DNA from: Peptococcaceae bacterium UBA5767
GTDB lineage: Bacteria > Bacillota > TC1 > UBA5767
Direction of reading: 5' to 3'
Length of the DNA: 44,337 bases
NCBI GenBank assembly: GCA_002418765.1
Contig: DIET01000042.1
Span: 1 to 44,337 of the forward strand
Numbering within the stretch: the first letter of the stretch is position 1; each line of letters starts with the position of its first letter. The position numbers and the translations under genes are program-made. Shown one piece after another: positions 8,491 to 16,786 of this stretch. Under the pieces are notes generated by a model. The model made no database searches. It was not told the origin of the DNA and saw only the letters and a program-made list of their open reading frames with translations.

Positions 8491-9693
8491 TTATTTTCTC
8501 TTCTTATTCAACAACGCCTGCACCTTAATGGGAAGTCCAAACAGATTAATGAACCCTTCCGAATCCTTCTGATTGTATACCTCATCCTCACCAAACGTAG
8601 CAAACTCCTCACTATAAAGCGAATAAGGGGACTTGGTACCCGCCACCGTGCAATTGCCCTTATAGAGCTTCAGGCGTACCGTACCCGTTACCGTCTTTTG
8701 GGTCTCATCCACAAAAGCCTGCAGCGCATTTCTCAGATTGCTATACCACTGGCCAAAATACACCAGCTCCGCATAACGAGCTGATACCAGTTCCTTATAA
8801 TGCATGGTATCCCGATCAAGACACAGATACTCCAACTCTGTATGCGCCGTATACAAAATACGACCACCAGGATTCTCATAAACGCCTCTGGACTTCATAC
8901 CCACCAAACGGTTTTCTACGATATCATCAATGCCCACCCCGTTTTTTGCACCCAAATCATTAAGTGTCTCTAGAATCGCCACGGGCGAGAGCTTCTCACC
9001 ATTGACTGCCACTGGATTGCCCTGTTCAAAGTCCACCGTCACATAGGTCGGCGTGTCCGGGGCCATCTCAGGGGGGACACAGATATGATACAATTCATTT
9101 TTGGGTTCATTCCAGGGATCTTCCAAATCAGACCCTTCATGCGATAGGTGCCAAAGATTTCTGTCCATGGAATAGTTTTTCTCTTTGCTGACAGGAATGG
9201 GAATTTGACGCTCATTCGCATAATCTATGGCCTGCTCTCTGGATTTGATATCCCAGATCCTCCAGGGTGCGATGATGGTAATCTCCGGCGCCAACGCCTT
9301 GATGGTCAATTCAAAACGCACCTGATCGTTCCCTTTGCCGGTTGCCCCGTGACAGATGGCTTCTGCACCCTCAGCAAGCGCTATTTCCACCAAACGCTTG
9401 GCAATACATGGCCTCGCCGTCGCCGTCCCCAGCAAGTACTTGTGCTCATAAACCGCACCCGCACGCAATGTCGGCCAAATGAAATCCTCCACAAACTCTT
9501 CTCTCAAATCCTCCACATAAATCTTACTGGCTCCCGACTTGATGGCTTTTTCCTTCAAGCCTTCAAGTTCCTGACCCTGGCCGACATCCCCAGCCACCGC
9601 AATCACCTCATACCCGTAGTTCTCTTTTAGCCAGGGTATGATGATGGAGGTATCAAGACCTCCAGAATAGGCCAACACAACCTTTTTCATCAT
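8491..9693 (-). CDS. argG: argininosuccinate synthase
   Basis: A 400-residue ATP-dependent enzyme joining citrulline and aspartate. The PP-loop ATP site AYSGGLDTSIIIPWLKENYG is at residues 8-27; other family stretches are CHGATGKGNDQVRFE near 114, and SMDRNLWHLSHEGSDLEDP near 173. It starts at ATG 9693 after AGAGGAG. It follows argF by 75 bases with no clear promoter in between, so it is probably read through from argC. A strong hairpin follows the stop. Confidence 0.97.
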   Translation of the reverse strand: MMKKVVLAYSGGLDTSIIIPWLKENYGYEVIAVAGDVGQGQELEGLKEKAIKSGASKIYVEDLREEFVEDFIWPTLRAGAVYEHKYLLGTATARPCIAKRLVEIALAEGAEAICHGATGKGNDQVRFELTIKALAPEITIIAPWRIWDIKSREQAIDYANERQIPIPVSKEKNYSMDRNLWHLSHEGSDLEDPWNEPKNELYHICVPPEMAPDTPTYVTVDFEQGNPVAVNGEKLSPVAILETLNDLGAKNGVGIDDIVENRLVGMKSRGVYENPGGRILYTAHTELEYLCLDRDTMHYKELVSARYAELVYFGQWYSNLRNALQAFVDETQKTVTGTVRLKLYKGNCTVAGTKSPYSLYSEEFATFGEDEVYNQKDSEGFINLFGLPIKVQALLNKKRK

Positions 9694-9768
9694 ATGTCTC
9701 CTCTTTTCTTCTTCACTCTTTATAGTCTACAAATTTCTTCTCATAATGCAAGACCCAATCACAAGGAA

Positions 9769-10722
9769 TTACAGAAGAGCCGCAAGAACCGCTTTCTGGG
9801 CATGCATTCTATTTTCCGCCTCATCAAAAATGACAGACTGCGGTCCTTCCAGCACCTCATCGGTCACCTCTTCACCTCTGTGCGCCGGCAAGCAGTGCAT
9901 CACGATGGCATCCTTGGCAGCCAACTTCAGAAGATTACCATTAATCTGATAGGAAGAAAGCGCCTGCATACGTTCCTTGGCTTCCTCTTCTTGGCCCATG
10001 GAAGCCCAAACATCCGCATAGAGCACATCCGCTTTTTTGGCGGCCAAATCGATATCCGTGGTGATCTGCACAAGACCACCCGTTGAATCGGCCACCGCCT
10101 TGGCCTCCATGATGAAGGATTCCTCAGGCATGTATCCCGACGGAGAAGCAATCATGATTTCCATGCCCATTTTGGCCGCACCCATCATCAGCGAATGTGC
10201 CATGTTGTTGCCATCGCCGATATAGGTCATCTTCAAACCCTTCAGATCCTTGCCCTTATGCTCCCTGATGGTCATCAAGTCCGCCATCACCTGGCAAGGA
10301 TGCAATGAATCTGTCAGGCCATTGATCACCGGAATATCCGCATACGAGGCCAACTCCTCCACATCCGCATGGTGGAAGGTCCGTATCATGATGCCATCTA
10401 GATAACGGGCCAGCACCCTTGCGGTATCCTTGATGGGCTCACCCCTTCCCATCTGCAAATCCTGGGCTGACAAAAACATGGGATAACCGCCCAATTGCAC
10501 CATCCCTGCTTCAAAAGACACACGGGTACGGGTAGAACTCTTCTGGAAAATAAGTCCCAAGGTCTTCCCCGCAAGCAGCGCATGTGGTCTATGCTCCTTG
10601 TGCATCTTCTTAAGCCAGTCCGCCAGATCCAGCAAATACAACAACTCTTCTGGACTATAATCTCGAAGCGCCAGAAAATCTCTTCCTTGCAATGTTTTGG
10701 CCATATCCGTCATACTCATCAT
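9769..10722 (-). CDS. argF: ornithine carbamoyltransferase
   Basis: Makes citrulline from ornithine and carbamoyl phosphate. The 317-residue length is typical. Carbamoyl phosphate site SSTRTRVSFE near residue 58, the ornithine-binding HCLPAHRGEEV near 275 and the HPCQVMADLMTI helix near 137 are all visible. The start codon lies directly behind the argD stop with GGGGGAGG overlapping the end of argD, so the two are translationally coupled. Two in-frame ATGs (10722, 10719) are equally possible. Clustering with the biosynthetic genes argues for the anabolic rather than the arginine deiminase-pathway enzyme. Confidence 0.96.
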   Translation of the reverse strand: MMSMTDMAKTLQGRDFLALRDYSPEELLYLLDLADWLKKMHKEHRPHALLAGKTLGLIFQKSSTRTRVSFEAGMVQLGGYPMFLSAQDLQMGRGEPIKDTARVLARYLDGIMIRTFHHADVEELASYADIPVINGLTDSLHPCQVMADLMTIREHKGKDLKGLKMTYIGDGNNMAHSLMMGAAKMGMEIMIASPSGYMPEESFIMEAKAVADSTGGLVQITTDIDLAAKKADVLYADVWASMGQEEEAKERMQALSSYQINGNLLKLAAKDAIVMHCLPAHRGEEVTDEVLEGPQSVIFDEAENRMHAQKAVLAALL

Positions 10723-11922
10723 TTATTCCTCCCCCATGGTATCGAGCACCTGCTTCAATCGGTTCATTCCTTCGTCCATCTCTTCATCCGTCAAGTTGAG
10801 CGCCGGCAGAAACCGCAGTCCCTTCTCTCCCGCCACCGAACACAATAAACCTGCTTCAAACAACCGTTTCATCACCGGTTTGGCTTCTCTATCCAGTTCC
10901 AGTGCCAACATCAGCCCTCGCCCCCGCACCGCCAACGCCATCTTGCAACTTAGCGTCAGCGACTGCAAAGCCGTTTGAAAACGCTGAGCCGTCTTTCGCA
11001 TTTTTTCCATAAAACCATCTTGCAGAAGCGTTTGCATCACCAGCACCCCAGCCGCACTGGCCAAAGGATTGCCCCCAAATGTCGACCCATGATCCCCTGG
11101 CTTTAACGCCCCAGCCACCTCATCGGTGGCGAGAAACGCCCCAATGGGAACGCCGCCGCCCAGCGCCTTGGCCAGCGTCATGATATCCGGCTCGATGCCC
11201 AGACCCTGGTAAGCAAACAATTCGCCTGTTCTACCCATGCCGGTCTGCACCTCATCTGCAATCAGGAGGATGTCGCGTTCTTGGCAAAACGCCGCCATCT
11301 CCTTGGCCACCTCAACATCCAAAGCATAGACTCCGCCCTCACCCTGAATGGCTTCAACCATCACAGCACAGACGCTGTCATCAGCTTTTTCCCTTAGCGC
11401 CTGCATATCATTTAATGGAATATAATCGAATCCCAGTGGCAAAGGCAAAAAATCCTGATGAAAATGGTCCTGCCCGGTCGCCGTCAAAGTGGCCAGCGTC
11501 CGACCATGGAAACTTCGTTCCATGGAAAGAATTTTGTGTCTGCCTGGTCCGTATTTTAAGGCCGAATACTTGCGCGCCAGCTTGATGGCCCCCTCATTGG
11601 CCTCAGCCCCTGAATTACAGAAAAACACCTTGTCAAACCGGCTGTGGGTACAAAGAAGTCTCGCCAACTGATTCTGCGGCTCTATCCAATAGTAGTTGGA
11701 ACAGTGCAACAGCGTGCCCGCCTGTTTTTGCAGCACCTCAACCAAAGGAGGATAACTGTGGCCAAACAGCGTGACAGCAATACCTCCCAGAAAATCAATG
11801 TAGTCTTTTTGATCCGCATCAAAAAGTCTGGACCCTTCTCCACGGACCATGGCCGCCGGAAAACGTCCGTACGTATTCATAACATAAGTTTCTCCCATGT
11901 CCTTTATGCTTTCATTGTTCAT
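10723..11922 (-). CDS. argD: acetylornithine aminotransferase
   Basis: A class III PLP aminotransferase, 399 residues, converting N-acetylglutamate semialdehyde to N-acetylornithine. Visible marks are FCNSGAEANEGAIKLARKY near residue 101, SFHGRTLATLTATGQ near 137, DEVQTGMGRTGELFAYQ near 217 and the PLP lysine in TLAKALGGGVPIGAFLA near 246. It overlaps the end of argB by 11 bases and has AGGAGG before ATG 11922. In several bacteria ArgD also serves lysine synthesis as succinyldiaminopimelate aminotransferase; that cannot be judged here. Confidence 0.96.
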   Translation of the reverse strand: MNNESIKDMGETYVMNTYGRFPAAMVRGEGSRLFDADQKDYIDFLGGIAVTLFGHSYPPLVEVLQKQAGTLLHCSNYYWIEPQNQLARLLCTHSRFDKVFFCNSGAEANEGAIKLARKYSALKYGPGRHKILSMERSFHGRTLATLTATGQDHFHQDFLPLPLGFDYIPLNDMQALREKADDSVCAVMVEAIQGEGGVYALDVEVAKEMAAFCQERDILLIADEVQTGMGRTGELFAYQGLGIEPDIMTLAKALGGGVPIGAFLATDEVAGALKPGDHGSTFGGNPLASAAGVLVMQTLLQDGFMEKMRKTAQRFQTALQSLTLSCKMALAVRGRGLMLALELDREAKPVMKRLFEAGLLCSVAGEKGLRFLPALNLTDEEMDEGMNRLKQVLDTMGEE

Positions 11923-12820
11923 GGTCTTCCTCCTGCTTCACCATCATGGTGCCGATCCCCGACGTAGTAAAGATCTCCAGTAAAATAGAATGAGGAATCC
12001 TCCCGTCAATGATATGCACCCGATCTACGCCATGTCGGATGGCCTGTACACAGCATTCCACCTTGGGGATCATGCCGCCCGCAATCACACCCTCTTCGAT
12101 TAAACCCTCCACCTCATCCACGGGAAGCGAGGAAAAGAACACTCTTTCGGGCCCTCTGTCATCATAGATGCCTTCCGTATCGGTCAAAAGTACAAACTTG
12201 TCCGCCATCAGGGCTTCCGCCACCTTGCCAGCCACATAATCGGCATTGATATTGTAGGTCTGGTTGTCCCGTCCCACGCCAATGGGAGCGATTACCGGGA
12301 TATATCCCTGATTGATGACGTCGCGGATGACTGAGCTCTTGATATGCTCTACCTCACCTACAAAACCAAGATCGATTTCTTCTGGCTGACCCAACGCATC
12401 ATCTCCATAATGAAGCTTCTTTCTAGCTGTGATGAGTCCCCCGTCCTTTCCAGACAAGCCCATGGCCTGACCACCGTGCAGCTGGATGGCCGAGACGATT
12501 TCCTTGTTGACCTTGCCCACCAACACCATCTCTACAATCTCCATCACCTCTTCATCCGTGACCCGTTGGCCATGGATGAAGGTACTCTCCTTGTTAACCC
12601 TCTTTAACATGTTGTTGATCTCTGGTCCGCCACCATGAACAATGACCGGATTCATCCCCACATACTTCATCAATACAATATCTTGCATCACGGCTTCCTT
12701 CAACTCTTTGCTGGTCATGGCGTTCCCACCATACTTGATGACCACCGTCTTGCCGTGAAACTCCTTGATATACGGCAGTGCCTCCACCAGAATCGCCGCT
12801 TTTTCTCTTGCTTTTTCCAT
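11912..12820 (-). CDS. argB: acetylglutamate kinase
   Basis: Phosphorylates N-acetylglutamate. With ATG 12820 the protein is 302 residues and starts MEKAREKAAILVEALPYI, the usual N-terminal helix. KTVVIKYGGNAM and VIVHGGGPEINNML are the nucleotide and substrate loops; LLTDTEGIYDD lies near 215. The N-terminal helix before the kinase fold is the type that makes the arginine-inhibited hexamer, so feedback control by arginine is likely (inference). A longer frame up to 12895 exists, but it would overlap argJ by 74 bases, whereas ATG 12820 has AGGAG at good spacing and begins one base after the argJ stop. Confidence 0.96.
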   Translation of the reverse strand: MEKAREKAAILVEALPYIKEFHGKTVVIKYGGNAMTSKELKEAVMQDIVLMKYVGMNPVIVHGGGPEINNMLKRVNKESTFIHGQRVTDEEVMEIVEMVLVGKVNKEIVSAIQLHGGQAMGLSGKDGGLITARKKLHYGDDALGQPEEIDLGFVGEVEHIKSSVIRDVINQGYIPVIAPIGVGRDNQTYNINADYVAGKVAEALMADKFVLLTDTEGIYDDRGPERVFFSSLPVDEVEGLIEEGVIAGGMIPKVECCVQAIRHGVDRVHIIDGRIPHSILLEIFTTSGIGTMMVKQEEDHEQ

Positions 12821-12821
12821 A

Positions 12822-14039
12822 TTAACTCCTATAGTCTGCGTTGATGCGAACGTAATCATAAGAAAAATCGCAGCACCAGGCCGTCGCCTCCGCATCTCCT
12901 TCGGCCAGTTTCACTTCCAAGACGATCTCATCTTCCTGCAGTACCTTCAGCGCCTCTTCCTCAGAAAAACCAGTCCCTGTACCTTGTTCAGCCACTTTCA
13001 CCAAACCAGCAGAAGATCCTATGCTGATGCTGACCCCATACGGATCAAAGAGAACACCGGAATAACCAGCCGCCGCCAAAATCCTACCCCAGTTGGCATC
13101 CTCGCCAAAGACAGCCGTCTTCACCAAATTGCTGCCACAGATGCTTTTGGCAACCACCCGGGCATCCTCTGGCGTTTTGGCTCCGGACACATGTACACTC
13201 ACCAGCTTGGTGGCCCCTTCTCCATCTCTGGCAATCTCAATGGCCAAATATTTGCACAATGCATAAATCGCATCATAAATTTCTCCGAAGCCCGGATCCG
13301 CCACGTCCTTGATTTCCCTGTTTCCAGCCAGTCCATTGGCCAACACATACAAGCTATCATTGGTGGACGTATCTCCATCCACCGTGATCATATTGAATGT
13401 CTTTTGAGTGACATCAGAAACGATGAGCTGCAAACAGTCACTGGTAATGGCACAGTCTGTGGTGACAAAGCCAAGCATGGTGGCCATGTTGGGATGGATC
13501 ATCCCTGAACCTTTGCTCATGCCCCCAACGGTCACCGTCTTGTCTCCTATCTCCACCGTGAGAGCGCGCTGCTTTCTGAACGTATCCGTGGTCATAATAG
13601 CATCCGCCGCATCGCTACCTCCCTCATGTTGAAGAAGTGAAGCGGCCTGCACAATGCCTTGTTCCATCTTGTCCATCGGCAGCTGATAACCAATGACCCC
13701 TGTCGATGAAGGCACCACCAGCTGCGCATCAATCTGCAGCACCTTTCCAACCAATTCGGCTGTTTTTTGGGCATTGCTATAACCTTGCTCACCCGTACAA
13801 GCATTGGCATTGCCTGCGTTTATGACCAGCGCCTGGGCCACTTTTCGCTTGATCAAAGCCCGCCCGTACAAGACCGGCGCAGCAGCCACAATATTTTTCG
13901 TAAAGACCCCCGCAATGGCGCAGGGTACCTCAGACACCACCAAGGCCAGATCCTTCTTTTGTTTTTTCAATCCGCAGTGTACACCCGCTGCCCGAAAACC
14001 CTTGGGGCTGGTGATACTGCCTCCTTCCATGATGTTCAT
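12822..14039 (-). CDS. argJ: bifunctional-type glutamate N-acetyltransferase ArgJ
   Basis: A 405-residue Ntn-type enzyme that self-cleaves at the Ala-Thr bond in HPNMATMLGFV (near residue 183) to give alpha and beta chains. It transfers the acetyl group from N-acetylornithine to glutamate, closing the cyclic arginine pathway. No separate argA or argE is present in this cluster, which fits the cyclic route. I chose ATG 14039 (MNIMEGGSITSPKGF) because family members begin here; the frame is open to 14120 but the additional residues are basic and unlike the family. The ribosome binding site AAGGAAG is moderate. There is a 116-base gap to argC with no obvious promoter. Confidence 0.95.
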   Translation of the reverse strand: MNIMEGGSITSPKGFRAAGVHCGLKKQKKDLALVVSEVPCAIAGVFTKNIVAAAPVLYGRALIKRKVAQALVINAGNANACTGEQGYSNAQKTAELVGKVLQIDAQLVVPSSTGVIGYQLPMDKMEQGIVQAASLLQHEGGSDAADAIMTTDTFRKQRALTVEIGDKTVTVGGMSKGSGMIHPNMATMLGFVTTDCAITSDCLQLIVSDVTQKTFNMITVDGDTSTNDSLYVLANGLAGNREIKDVADPGFGEIYDAIYALCKYLAIEIARDGEGATKLVSVHVSGAKTPEDARVVAKSICGSNLVKTAVFGEDANWGRILAAAGYSGVLFDPYGVSISIGSSAGLVKVAEQGTGTGFSEEEALKVLQEDEIVLEVKLAEGDAEATAWCCDFSYDYVRINADYRS

Positions 14040-14155
14040 GCTTTCTTCCTTGCAGAAGACCCCTGTCTTCCTGCCTTCCTTTATTCTTCTCATTTCTGTT
14101 TTTTCTGCTGACGCTATCAAACCGCAGCGACGTCAATCCTGTTGTTCTGCCAACC

Positions 14156-15196
14156 TTAGGGGAACATGGGAGGCATATCAATCCCCATTGTTTCCGGCAG
14201 ACCAAACAAAAGATTCATGTTCTGCACCGCCTGTCCGGAAGCCCCTTTGACCAGATTATCAATGGCACTGACCACCAGTACCCGATTGGTTCTCTCATCC
14301 TTTTTGACCTGAATATGCACATGATTGGAGCCATATACCCATTTGGTACTGGGGTAAACCCCCGGCGCCAACAGATGCACAAAATACTCCTTTTCATAAC
14401 GCTGCTGATAAATCTCGGTCAAGGCCTCCTGTGAAACATCTTCCTTCAGATTGGCGACCATGGTGCTGAGGATACCCCTGGTCATGGGCACCAGATGCGG
14501 CGTAAAATTCACCATGACCGGTGTCTTGGCCAGTTTACTCAGTTGTTCTTCTATTTCTGGCGTATGTCTGTGATTCGTAAGCCCATAAGCCTTGATCGCA
14601 TCATTTATCTCTACAAACGAGGTCGCTTCTGTTACTTTTCTACCAGCACCGGATACACCAGATTTGGCATCAATAATGATGCTGTTCTCATCAATCCAGC
14701 CCCGTTCCAACAAGGGCGCCAAACCCAAAATGACACTGGTGGGATAACAGCCAGGGTTGGCCACCACCATAGTTCCGGGAATATCCTCTCGGTTTATTTC
14801 GGGAAGGCAATACCGGGCCGACGGCATCAGATCCGCTCCTGTATGGTCAACATGGTACCAGGCTTCATAGACATCCTTATCCTGAAAGCGAAAATCTGCG
14901 CCCAAATCAATCACTGGTTTTTTTTGAGCCAGTCCTTCCCTGACCACAGAAACAGCATGCCCATGCGGCAACGCCAAAAAAACCACATCTGACTGTGCCA
15001 TCATAGCTTTTGCATCCTGCGCCACCAAATAATCATCCACCAAATCCGTCTTGTCAGGATAGACCTCGCTAAAGCGTTTGCCGACGTAACTGTGAGACGA
15101 CATCACACTCACTTGCGCCTTGGGGTGCGCGCTTAAAATTCTGGTTAATTCTACACCGGTATAGCCTGTGGCCCCGATGATACCTACTTTGATCAT
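14156..15196 (-). CDS. argC: N-acetyl-gamma-glutamyl-phosphate reductase
   Basis: A 346-residue NADPH-dependent reductase. The Rossmann motif IGATGYTGVELTRIL is at residues 7-21 and the catalytic cysteine is in ANPGCYPTSVILGL near 148; HRHTPEIEEQL lies near 210. It is the first gene of the argCJBDFGH cluster. The codon before ATG 15196 is a GTG (15199) that could also initiate; AAAGG lies upstream of both. Its promoter overlaps two ARG boxes. Confidence 0.96.
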   Translation of the reverse strand: MIKVGIIGATGYTGVELTRILSAHPKAQVSVMSSHSYVGKRFSEVYPDKTDLVDDYLVAQDAKAMMAQSDVVFLALPHGHAVSVVREGLAQKKPVIDLGADFRFQDKDVYEAWYHVDHTGADLMPSARYCLPEINREDIPGTMVVANPGCYPTSVILGLAPLLERGWIDENSIIIDAKSGVSGAGRKVTEATSFVEINDAIKAYGLTNHRHTPEIEEQLSKLAKTPVMVNFTPHLVPMTRGILSTMVANLKEDVSQEALTEIYQQRYEKEYFVHLLAPGVYPSTKWVYGSNHVHIQVKKDERTNRVLVVSAIDNLVKGASGQAVQNMNLLFGLPETMGIDMPPMFP

Positions 15197-15225
15197 CACT
15201 ACATTGCCTTTCTTGTTTACGAATA

Positions 15226-15259
15226 TTTATAATTATACATACAGATGTATAATAATGCA
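15226..15259 (-). promoter_or_regulatory. tandem ARG boxes (ArgR/AhrC operator) of the arg operon
   Basis: Two 14-bp sites fit the ARG box core TGNAT-N4-ATNCA. 15246-15259 reads TGTATAATAATGCA, a full match. 15226-15239 reads TTTATAATTATACA, one mismatch. Their centres are 20 bp apart, close to the two-turn spacing of known ArgR operators. They cover the -35 and -10 of the argC promoter, so arginine-bound ArgR would block RNA polymerase. No argR gene is in the window. Confidence 0.75.
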
Positions 15260-15260
15260 A
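15232..15260 (-). promoter_or_regulatory. promoter of the argCJBDFGH operon
   Basis: On the minus strand TTGCAT (15260-15255) and TATAAT (15237-15232) are 17 bp apart, a good sigma-A-type promoter. The leader to the argC ATG would be about 30 bases. Confidence 0.75.
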
Positions 15261-15280
15261 TAGGATTTTTCCTTAGAAGT

Positions 15281-15314
15281 CACAAAAAGCGCTGCCGAAG
15301 CAACGCTCTTTGTG
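15281..15314. terminator. hairpin terminator after the MATE transporter gene
   Basis: CACAAAAAGCG (15281-15291) pairs with CGCTCTTTGTG (15304-15314) with one mismatch, and TGC/GCA extends the inner stem around a CGAA loop. On the minus strand the 3' arm carries five T. It begins 19 bases after the MATE stop and separates that gene from the arg promoter. Confidence 0.65.
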
Positions 15315-15333
15315 GTTTTTCTCCAACAGTCTG

Positions 15334-16698
15334 CTACAACGCAGGTATCTTCACCTCATCCATGCGCAACTTTTTCATTTGAGCCATAAGCACGACTCCC
15401 GTGGCCAGCATCGCCACCAAATCTGCGATGGGATACGTCCACCAAATGCCGTCCAAACCCAAAAACAAGGGGAGGACAGCCACCAAGGGAATAAACAACA
15501 ATACCTGGCGAATCACTGAAAAAACCAGCGCCAAGATAGGTTTCTTCAAACTCTGGAACGACGCACTGCCTACCATTTGGATGGAAATGATAGGAAACAG
15601 CATGGTGGTAATGCGCAGCGCTCTGGCCCCCACAGCAATCAGCTCCGGGTCCTGACTAAAAATGGACAGCACCTGCACACTGAACAGCTGGGAAACGATA
15701 CAACCAAGCGTTAAAAATCCAGTTGCCCCAAGAATGGAATAGCCCAGTGTTTGACGCGTTCTTTTGTAGAGACCGGCTCCAAAATTAAAACTCATGATGG
15801 GCTGCATACCCTGAATGACCCCAAAAACCGGCAAGACGAGAAAATTAAAAATCCTGCTCAACACGCCCAAAACAGCAAGACCCAAATCACCGCCATAGGC
15901 CAGCGCTACATTGTTGAGGATGAGGGCCTGCACCGAAAACGTAACTTGCCTGGCAAAGGAAGAAAATCCCACACCCAGAATCTCTCGTACAATCGTCGGA
16001 TTCAATCTCCAATGACGTCTTTCCACCACCTGTCGCTTGCTGTAGCGCAAAAGATACAAAGCCAAATAAGACGTGCCCACCAGTTGAGCCAAGCCCGTTG
16101 CCCAGGCCGCTCCGACCACGCCCCAGGAAAAAACCATAATAAACAAATAATCAAGAAAGATATTCAAGATTGAGCTTATCATGATCGAACGCATGGGAAT
16201 GCGTGCATTGCCCTCGGCACGAGTCAAATGCTCCCAAAGCACCTGGAATCCCAGCACAAAATGAAACGGCAAGACAATGCGCATATAGTCATTGGCATAC
16301 CCCAGAACCTCGCCACGTCCCCCAAACGCTTGCAAAATAGGGAAGCGAAACAGGCTTGCACCCAAGATGAACAAGCCCAGTATCAGTGCAGTCAGTGTAT
16401 AACTGTTTCCCACACAGGTCTTGGCCTTGTCTTCATCGCGCTTTCCCAGATAAATGGAAAACATGGCCGAACCACCTGTCGTGATCATGATAATAATGGC
16501 AAAACTTATCATGATGACCGGAAAGGCCACAGTGATGCCCGCCAATGCTTCCTTCCCTACGCCACGTCCGATAAAAATTCCATCCACCACATTGTAGGTG
16601 GCATTGATGATCATGCCTGCAATCGCCGGAAGGGACAATTCCTTTAACAGTGTCGTAATCTTCTCTGTACCCAGGCGATCTGTTTTCATGCTACTCAA
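15334..16698 (-). CDS. MATE family multidrug/toxin efflux transporter
   Basis: A 454-residue polytopic membrane protein with about 12 hydrophobic segments and the MatE fold: KELSLPAIAGMIINATYNVVDGIFIGRGVGKEALAG in the N-half and the paired repeat FGVIQGMQPIMSFNFGAGLY near residue 300. Such proteins export cationic compounds in exchange for sodium ions or protons; the substrate is unknown. The frame begins with TTG at 16698, which lies 9 bases behind GGAGG; an ATG at 16689 is a second option but is 18 bases away. A TATAAT at 16770-16765 lies ahead of it but without a well-spaced -35. It has no functional link to the arg genes that follow. Confidence 0.9.
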   Translation of the reverse strand: MSSMKTDRLGTEKITTLLKELSLPAIAGMIINATYNVVDGIFIGRGVGKEALAGITVAFPVIMISFAIIIMITTGGSAMFSIYLGKRDEDKAKTCVGNSYTLTALILGLFILGASLFRFPILQAFGGRGEVLGYANDYMRIVLPFHFVLGFQVLWEHLTRAEGNARIPMRSIMISSILNIFLDYLFIMVFSWGVVGAAWATGLAQLVGTSYLALYLLRYSKRQVVERRHWRLNPTIVREILGVGFSSFARQVTFSVQALILNNVALAYGGDLGLAVLGVLSRIFNFLVLPVFGVIQGMQPIMSFNFGAGLYKRTRQTLGYSILGATGFLTLGCIVSQLFSVQVLSIFSQDPELIAVGARALRITTMLFPIISIQMVGSASFQSLKKPILALVFSVIRQVLLFIPLVAVLPLFLGLDGIWWTYPIADLVAMLATGVVLMAQMKKLRMDEVKIPAL

Positions 16699-16715
16699 AA
16701 TGTATTGCCTCCATC

Positions 16716-16747
16716 ACAAAAAGCCCCTTACGGAAATACCTTTTTGC
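16716..16747 (-). terminator. weak hairpin between pepA and the MATE gene
   Basis: CAAAAAG (16717-16723) pairs with CTTTTTG (16740-16746), with a loosely paired interior. The minus-strand 3' arm ends in five T. It lies about 40 bases after pepA and 17 bases before the MATE start, the same placement as the argG/argH hairpin. Confidence 0.45.
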
Positions 16748-16786
16748 GGTTCTTCGCTTTCTTCATTATAGGATTTGCCATCTAGT

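Noticed and set aside
9694..9768. Separate promoter or ARG box before argG
   Set aside because: TTGCAT and TATAAA are 21 bp apart and no TGNAT-N4-ATNCA match is present, so read-through from argF is more likely.
12765..13508. Plus-strand frame of 247 codons opposite argB/argJ
   Set aside because: Fully antisense to two well-supported arg genes, no known family features and no ribosome binding site; a shadow of coding bias.
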